From assembly GCA_033722075.1 (NCBI GenBank), contig JAWVZU010000140.1, positions 1 through 10,265 on the forward strand: DNA of 10,265 nt. Reading direction: 5' to 3'. The notes beneath the pieces were generated by a model, which saw nothing but the letters and a program-made list of their open reading frames with translations, did not search any database and was not told the origin of the DNA. This DNA comes from JAWVZU01 sp033722075. Its GTDB lineage: Bacteria; Pseudomonadota; Gammaproteobacteria; Xanthomonadales; SZUA-38. Shown here in pieces: positions 6,452-10,265 of this stretch. Numbering within the stretch: the first letter of the stretch is position 1; every line of letters starts with the position of its first letter. The translations under genes were made by a program, and so were the position numbers.

Positions 6452-7923
6452 TGCTGACTCTGCTGTTGGCTTTGAGTGGCGGCGTCTTCTTCCAGAACCC
6501 AGGTGTCCTTGGACCCGCCGCCCTGCGACGAGTTGACGATCAGGGAGCCCTCGCGCAGGGCCACCCGGGTGAGGCCGCCGGGCAGCACCCAGGTCCGTTT
6601 GCCGGTCACCGCGAAGGGCCGCAGATCCACATGCCGTGGTCCTACGCCGGTGGTCACCAGGGTCGGACTGACCGAGAGCTGCACCACCGGCTGAGCGATG
6701 AAGTTCGCCGGGTCATCCTCCAGTTCCTGGCGGCAGCGGGCCAGTTCTTCCCGGGTTGCCCGCGGGCCGATGGTGATGCCGTAGCCGCCGGACGCGCCCA
6801 CCGGCTTGACCACCAGTTCGTCCAGGTGGTCAAGCGTGTAGCTCAACCCATCCGGTTCGCCGCAGATATAGGTGTCCACATTCGAAAGGATCGGCTTTTC
6901 GTCCAGGTAGTAGTCGATGATCCGCGGCATATAGGCATAGACGGCCTTGTCATCGGCCACCCCGTTGCCGACCGCGTTGGCCAGGACCAGGTTGCCCTTC
7001 AGGTAGGCACGCATCAGGCCGGGCACGCCCAGCAGGCTGTCCTCGCGGAACATCTCCGGATCGAGGAAGTCATCGTCGATACGCCGGTAGATGACGTGGA
7101 CCGGCTGCAGCCCCTCGATGGTCCGCATGAATACCTTGTCGTTCTCGACGCACAGATCGGAACCCTCGACCAGCGGCACTCCCATCTCGCGGCTCAGGAA
7201 CACGTGTTCGAAATAGGCCGAGTTGTAGGTGCCGGGCGAGAGCAGGGCGACCTGGGGCTCGTCGACGCCGGCCGGGGCCATTTCCTCCAGGGCCGAGCGC
7301 AGGCGCTGCCCGTATTCCGATACGGACCGGACCGGGATGTCCTGCATCAGGTCCGGAAATGCCCGGCGCATGACGTTGCGATTCTCCAGCACGTAGCTGA
7401 CCCCCGACGGCGTCCGGACATTGTCCTCGAGCACGCGGAACTGGCCCCGGCCGTCACGGACCAGGTCGATGCCGCCGATGTTGACGTAATTGCGGTGGGG
7501 CAGGTCCAGGCCGCGCATTTCCTCCCGGTAGTTCGCGTTTCCGAGAACCAGTTCTTCCGGGATCACGCCGTCGTTGAGGATGGCCCGGTCATGATAGATG
7601 TCGTGGAGGAACGCATTGATCGCGGCGATCCGCTGCTGGATGCCCTGGTCGACGGTGGTCCAGTCCGCGGCCGAGATGAGGCGCGGAATGACGTCGACGG
7701 GGAATACCCGGTCGATGGCGTCCTTGTCGGTGTAGACGGTGAACGTGATGCCCGAGTTGTACAGTTCGAGCTCCACGTCCCGCGCTCGGCCCCGCAATGT
7801 TTCGAGGTCGGTGGCGTTCAGGCGCTTGATGATTTCGGCCGCATGCCCGGCAGGCGCGCTGTCGCCGCCCATCAGCTCACAGAAGTACTCGCCTGGGGAA
7901 TAGGCAGATAATAGGTCAGTCAC
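6448..7923 (-). CDS. circularly permuted ATP-grasp family protein (DUF404/DUF407), first gene of the operon
   Basis: The 491-aa protein is a full-length member of the circularly permuted ATP-grasp group. ATP-grasp enzymes join a carboxylate to an amine or similar nucleophile through an acyl-phosphate, and this subgroup is predicted to be a peptide or amide ligase of unknown substrate. Visible motifs in order are DRVFPVDVIPR (71-81), VLEDNVRTPSGVSYV (164-178), LLSPGTYNSAYFEH (227-240), IYRRIDDDFLDP (278-289), NAVGNGVADDKAVYAYMPR (316-334), the glycine-rich VVKPVGASGGYG (371-382), HVDLRPFAV (431-439) and SSQGGGSKDTWVLE (465-478). The tail is unusual: six of the last eight residues are glutamine (QSQQQSQQ). 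The GTG start at 7923 has no clear ribosome binding site; the next Met is residue 18. It heads an operon with the alpha-E and transglutaminase genes, overlapping the former by 4 bp. TerC is 190 bp upstream and likely separate. Confidence 0.95.
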   Translation of the reverse strand: MTDLLSAYSPGEYFCELMGGDSAPAGHAAEIIKRLNATDLETLRGRARDVELELYNSGITFTVYTDKDAIDRVFPVDVIPRLISAADWTTVDQGIQQRIAAINAFLHDIYHDRAILNDGVIPEELVLGNANYREEMRGLDLPHRNYVNIGGIDLVRDGRGQFRVLEDNVRTPSGVSYVLENRNVMRRAFPDLMQDIPVRSVSEYGQRLRSALEEMAPAGVDEPQVALLSPGTYNSAYFEHVFLSREMGVPLVEGSDLCVENDKVFMRTIEGLQPVHVIYRRIDDDFLDPEMFREDSLLGVPGLMRAYLKGNLVLANAVGNGVADDKAVYAYMPRIIDYYLDEKPILSNVDTYICGEPDGLSYTLDHLDELVVKPVGASGGYGITIGPRATREELARCRQELEDDPANFIAQPVVQLSVSPTLVTTGVGPRHVDLRPFAVTGKRTWVLPGGLTRVALREGSLIVNSSQGGGSKDTWVLEEDAATQSQQQSQQ

Positions 7924-7952
7924 GGATTACCAATCGTCGGGGGACTGCTATT

Positions 7953-7980
7953 CAGCCTACGGATTGGCGACGGACTTGCA
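7953..7980 (-). promoter_or_regulatory. weak candidate promoter for the ATP-grasp operon
   Basis: On the minus strand TTGCAA (4 of 6 matches to the -35 consensus) is followed after 16 bases by TAGGCT (3 of 6 matches to -10), about 30 bp before the GTG start. It is the best pair I see in the 190-bp gap after terC, but it is weak and the coordinates are approximate to a few bases. Confidence 0.2.
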
Positions 7981-8017
7981 ACGTCGCTGTCCCCATCCTC
8001 GGCCGGGTTCGTCTTTC

Positions 8018-8056
8018 CCGCCGGGTTACGCCCATCGATCCACATGACCCCGGCGG
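8018..8056. repeat. 8-bp inverted repeat between terC and the ATP-grasp operon
   Basis: CCGCCGGG (8018-8025) and CCCGGCGG (8049-8056) are perfect inverted copies separated by 23 bases. They lie downstream of the terC stop. A transcript leaving terC could form this stem, but no T-run follows on either strand, so a terminator role is only a guess. Confidence 0.35.
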
Positions 8057-8113
8057 CTGATTCGATGCCGGCGGCAGCGTCCACCGCCGTGCCGTCGCCA
8101 CGTCGTGCCCGGA

Positions 8114-8878
8114 TCATTCCGCTGGTCCTGCCGGTGAGGCGTCGGCGAGCCCGCGATGGGCCCGCCTGCGCAACATGTTGAGACCTTCGACCAGGGCGGA
8201 AAAGGCCATCGCTGCGTAGATGTAACCCTTCGGGATCTCGGCCCCGAATCCTTCCGCGATCAGGGTCGTCCCGATCAGCAGCAGGAAGGCAAGCGCAAGC
8301 ATCACGATGGTCGGATTGGCCTGTATGAACCGGGCCAGCGGATTGGCCGCCACCAGCATCACGGTCACCGCGAAGACCACCGCGATCACCATCACCGGCA
8401 CATGTTCGGTCATGCCGACCGCGGTGATGATGCTGTCCACCGAGAACACCAGGTCGAGCACCAGGATCTGTCCGATCACGGCCGCAAATCCCGCCCGCTT
8501 GGTGCTGCCTTCGAACAGGTCGGGCGTCGGCTCGGGATCGACATTGTGGTGAATTTCCTTGGTGGCCTTCCAGACCAGAAACAGTCCACCGGCGATGAGG
8601 ATCAGGTCCTTCCAGGAAAAGCCGTTGCCGAACAGCTCGAAAACCGGCGCGGTGAGGGTGACGATAAAGGCCACCATGGTAAGCAGCAGCAGGCGCAGTA
8701 CGACCGCGGCGCCGATTCCGGCGAAGCGCGCTTTTGCCTGTTGTTCGGCCGGCAGCTTGTTGGTGAGAATCGAGATGAAGATGAGATTGTCGATGCCGAG
8801 GACCACTTCCATCGCGATCAGCGCCGCGAGTGCCGCCCACACGGCTGGATCGGCAGCCAAAGCCAACAGGTTTTCCAC
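8114..8878 (-). CDS. TerC family integral membrane protein (YgdQ-like), putative metal ion transporter
   Basis: The 254-aa protein resembles the TerC family, closest in layout to E. coli YgdQ. I count about seven hydrophobic segments (roughly 12-38, 53-80, 91-104, 132-156, 160-178, 188-208 and 216-235), consistent with an inner-membrane protein. The two signature acidic motifs are present: MEVVLGIDNLIF (23-34, with Glu24, Asp30 and Asn31) and LDLVFSVDSIITAVG (141-155, with Asp142 and Asp148). These residues sit in membrane helices and are the expected ion-coordinating sites. Some TerC relatives export manganese in other bacteria; tellurite resistance is the historical name only. The end is a polar tail rich in Arg, Ala and Pro. 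GTG at 8878 is chosen because the next Met (residue 23) would remove the first helix; no clear ribosome binding site is seen. No manganese riboswitch (yybP-ykoY type) was recognised upstream. Confidence 0.92.
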   Translation of the reverse strand: MENLLALAADPAVWAALAALIAMEVVLGIDNLIFISILTNKLPAEQQAKARFAGIGAAVVLRLLLLTMVAFIVTLTAPVFELFGNGFSWKDLILIAGGLFLVWKATKEIHHNVDPEPTPDLFEGSTKRAGFAAVIGQILVLDLVFSVDSIITAVGMTEHVPVMVIAVVFAVTVMLVAANPLARFIQANPTIVMLALAFLLLIGTTLIAEGFGAEIPKGYIYAAMAFSALVEGLNMLRRRAHRGLADASPAGPAE

Positions 8879-9076
8879 GGAATTACAGTCGTTTGGGACT
8901 AGTTGACGCGTTTGCTAGCAGGCTGCATGTGAACGACCAGGGTGCAGGCCCGAATGTCTTGGTGGGGCGGTCAGAGCTGCTCGAGAGAGCTTTCCATAAT
9001 CGTGGACAGGCAGGCTGTTCGCGACTCGGACGAACCCTATATAAGTCATTAGTCATATTTAATATTTCACATAAAT

Positions 9077-9105
9077 TTGACAGCACCCGCATTGCAGGGT
9101 AGGGT
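9077..9105 (+). promoter_or_regulatory. candidate promoter for the secreted repeat protein
   Basis: TTGACA (9077-9082) is a perfect -35 box. After 17 bases comes TAGGGT (9100-9105), a weak -10 with only the outer T-A and final T matching. The -35 is preceded by AT-rich DNA that could serve as an UP element. Transcription would start near 9112. The weak -10 suggests that activation or a different exact box may be involved. Confidence 0.4.
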
Positions 9106-9118
9106 GCGCGCTCTTTTA

Positions 9119-9134
9119 ACCTGTATAGACAGGT
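9119..9134. promoter_or_regulatory. perfect 16-bp palindrome, operator-like or leader hairpin
   Basis: ACCTGT and ACAGGT flank ATAG in perfect inverted symmetry. After one mismatch, TT upstream and AA downstream pair as well. The arms equal those of classic lux boxes, but the spacer is four bases instead of eight. It sits just after the predicted transcription start, a place suited to a repressor site or a 5' hairpin. Confidence 0.4.
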
Positions 9135-9162
9135 AAATCTCGTCAGGGGAGGTCCTGAATCG

Positions 9163-9222
9163 ATGTCTTTCTGTGGCCCGGTGTGGTCGCCACGGGCGTG
9201 TTCGGGTCGAAGCTCTGGCTAA
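9163..9222 (+). CDS. possible 19-codon leader ORF, weakly supported
   Basis: ATG at 9163 opens a 19-codon frame ending in TAA at 9220-9222, with GGGGAGG ten bases upstream. Its stop overlaps a second purine-rich sequence, AAGGAGAAG (9221-9229), that has no ATG or GTG at a normal distance. The product (MSFCGPVWSPRACSGRSSG) resembles nothing I know. It could be a regulatory leader peptide for the gene at 9306, or chance. Confidence 0.15.
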   Translation: MSFCGPVWSPRACSGRSSG

Positions 9223-9305
9223 GGAGAAGTAATCACGATTGACGCCACCGGCCATGGCTATTCGCAAAGTGCTCGTCGCGTCCAAAAACAGTAGGGGTTT
9301 GTGTC

Positions 9306-10265
9306 ATGGCGCGACTTTGCGGCTTTGTTCTTGGGTTCCTGGCCTTTACGGCATCATTCGCAGATTCGGATTCGCTTCGCTGCGATCTGTATCCCATCGT
9401 TGTTGACGATGCCACTATCGCCGATGCGGATTCCGGTCAGGCGTTCGACCAGGTCCCTTCCGGCACTGGTCCGGGCAATTTCGGTTTTCTGACCTGGGCC
9501 GGGCAGACTGACGCCAACACGCTCGCCGACAGTCTCGATATGCCCGGCAACGCCGAGACCTATGTCAACCCCGACGACCCTTCAGACCTCTTGATAAATG
9601 TTGGCGACTGGGTGGAAGGGGCGCCGGGCGTCATGAACTCGAGTTCCGTTCGAGATGCTCTGAACGACCTCATCAGCCTGGGCGACCTGCTCGGCGAGGA
9701 GATCGTCATCGTCGCGCACGATGCGATGCGCGAGGAAGGGTCCGACTTGGACTATCACGTGGCCGATTTCATCGCGATCGAGCTGACGGACTACGAACTG
9801 AACGGCAACGGTTGGCTGAGCTTTAACTACAAGGGTCCGGGTTATTGCCACAACATTCCTGCTGAGCCCACTGATCTTGAAGTCGAGGTGCTTGAGGACG
9901 ACGCGGTTGCCGTGTTGCTGGAGGCCACGGACGTCCATAACGATCCGTTGACCTTTTTCATAGTCGATGCGCCCCTGAATGGCACCCTGAGTGGCGAACT
10001 GCCAAATCTGACCTATACGCCGAGCCCCGATTTCAACGGAACCGACAGGTTCACCTTCATCGCCAATGACGGCGGGTTCGACTCCGAACTGGGCACCGTG
10101 ACCATTACCGTTCTGCCGGTTAATGACGCACCCGTAGCAGAAGCCCAGTCCATCACAACGCCCGAAGATCAGCCAGTCGCCATCACGCTGACTGGATCGG
10201 ACCTAGACGGCGACGCGCTGGGTTTCGAGATCGTGGGTGGACCGCAGTTCGGGACATTGTCGGGC
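9306..10265 (+). CDS. secreted Ig/cadherin-like tandem repeat protein, 3' end cut off by the window edge
   Basis: The frame is open from ATG 9306 to the last base (320 codons), with AGGGG eight bases upstream. Residues 1-19 are a Sec signal peptide: Arg3, a hydrophobic core, and probable cleavage after ASFA. Residues 26-181 form a module with WAG, INVGDWVEGAPGVMNS (97-112), VRDALNDLI and a strand-rich end. I recall similar unnamed modules in other secreted bacterial proteins, often ahead of repeats. Cys26 and Cys181 bracket it and could form a disulfide. From 184 come tandem Ig/cadherin-like repeats of about 90 residues: one complete (about 184-273, with TYTPSPDFNGTDRFTFIAND) and a second starting VNDAPVAEAQSITTPEDQPV. 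Acidic DxDGD sites (SDLDGDAL) suggest calcium binding. Such proteins are usually long, exported and involved in adhesion or surface structure. Length and anchor are unknown because the gene continues beyond the window. Confidence 0.88.
   Translation, partial: MARLCGFVLGFLAFTASFADSDSLRCDLYPIVVDDATIADADSGQAFDQVPSGTGPGNFGFLTWAGQTDANTLADSLDMPGNAETYVNPDDPSDLLINVGDWVEGAPGVMNSSSVRDALNDLISLGDLLGEEIVIVAHDAMREEGSDLDYHVADFIAIELTDYELNGNGWLSFNYKGPGYCHNIPAEPTDLEVEVLEDDAVAVLLEATDVHNDPLTFFIVDAPLNGTLSGELPNLTYTPSPDFNGTDRFTFIANDGGFDSELGTVTITVLPVNDAPVAEAQSITTPEDQPVAITLTGSDLDGDALGFEIVGGPQFGTLSG

Larger units (their letters stand above)
8879..9305. other. 427-bp divergent regulatory region between terC and the secreted repeat protein
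   Basis: No convincing gene lies here. The stretch 9036-9080 is strongly AT-rich compared with the rest of the window and includes a tandem pair of 7-base units (AGTCATT then AGTCATA, 9044-9057). That fits promoter DNA, possibly with an UP element ahead of the -35 box at 9077. On the terC side I could not settle on one promoter; TATATA around 9039-9044 on the minus strand lacks a good -35 partner. On the right, 9112-9305 would be a leader of about 190 bases with several possible hairpins and no recognised riboswitch. Confidence 0.6.

Noticed and set aside
6451..7911. A 486-codon open frame on the plus strand opposite the ATP-grasp gene, and similar long frames opposite the alpha-E, transglutaminase and terC genes
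   Set aside because: These are complementary shadows of well-recognised genes. They have no ribosome binding sites or family motifs, and low-complexity compositions.
8879..9060. Possible yybP-ykoY manganese riboswitch upstream of terC
   Set aside because: Such riboswitches precede some TerC-family genes, so I read the minus strand for the conserved GGGGAGUA-type loop and its partner. Neither is present.
9135..9305. Possible cyclic-di-GMP riboswitch ahead of the secreted repeat protein
   Set aside because: CGCAAAG at 9263 recalls part of the GEMM motif, but the required GCACAGGGCAAACC-type core and the receptor stem are missing.

Overview
The window is GC-rich chromosomal DNA with nine protein-coding genes, seven of them complete apart from the two at the edges. 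The gene content (ppsA facing its regulator ppsR, plus a YqiB/DUF1249 gene) points to a gammaproteobacterium, probably a non-enteric one near Chromatiales or Xanthomonadales. That placement rests on protein similarity recalled from memory and is not precise. There is no tRNA, rRNA, CRISPR array, insertion sequence or phage gene in view.

Layout: (1) 1-2244, minus strand: phosphoenolpyruvate synthase (ppsA), missing about its last 45 codons beyond the left edge. (2) 2437-3252, plus: ppsR, the bifunctional kinase/phosphorylase that switches PpsA off and on; the two genes diverge from a shared 192-bp promoter region. (3) 3380-3916, plus: a DUF1249/YqiB-family protein, whose start overlaps an unusually good extended -10 box. 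(4) 4134-4541, plus: a small membrane-anchored protein of unknown function, ending 22 bp from the convergent next operon. (5) 7923-4564, minus: a three-gene operon in the order circularly permuted ATP-grasp protein, alpha-E (DUF403) protein, transglutaminase-like protein. (6) 8878-8114, minus: a TerC-family integral membrane protein of the YgdQ type. (7) 8879-9305: a 427-bp divergent regulatory region with an AT-rich core, a consensus -35 box, a perfect palindrome and a leader that could fold into several hairpins. (8) 9306 to the right edge, plus: the first 320 codons of a secreted, probably long, Ig/cadherin-like repeat protein.

The most interesting system is the ATP-grasp / alpha-E / transglutaminase operon. 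Comparative genomics has predicted that this conserved trio makes and attaches, or removes, a peptide-like modification, but I know of no experimentally established substrate or product. Its ATP-grasp member ends in a glutamine-rich tail. The second region of interest is the secreted repeat protein, with a conserved but unnamed N-terminal module and a structured leader that matches no riboswitch I recognise. The ppsA/ppsR pair is a standard gluconeogenic control module whose key residues are intact.
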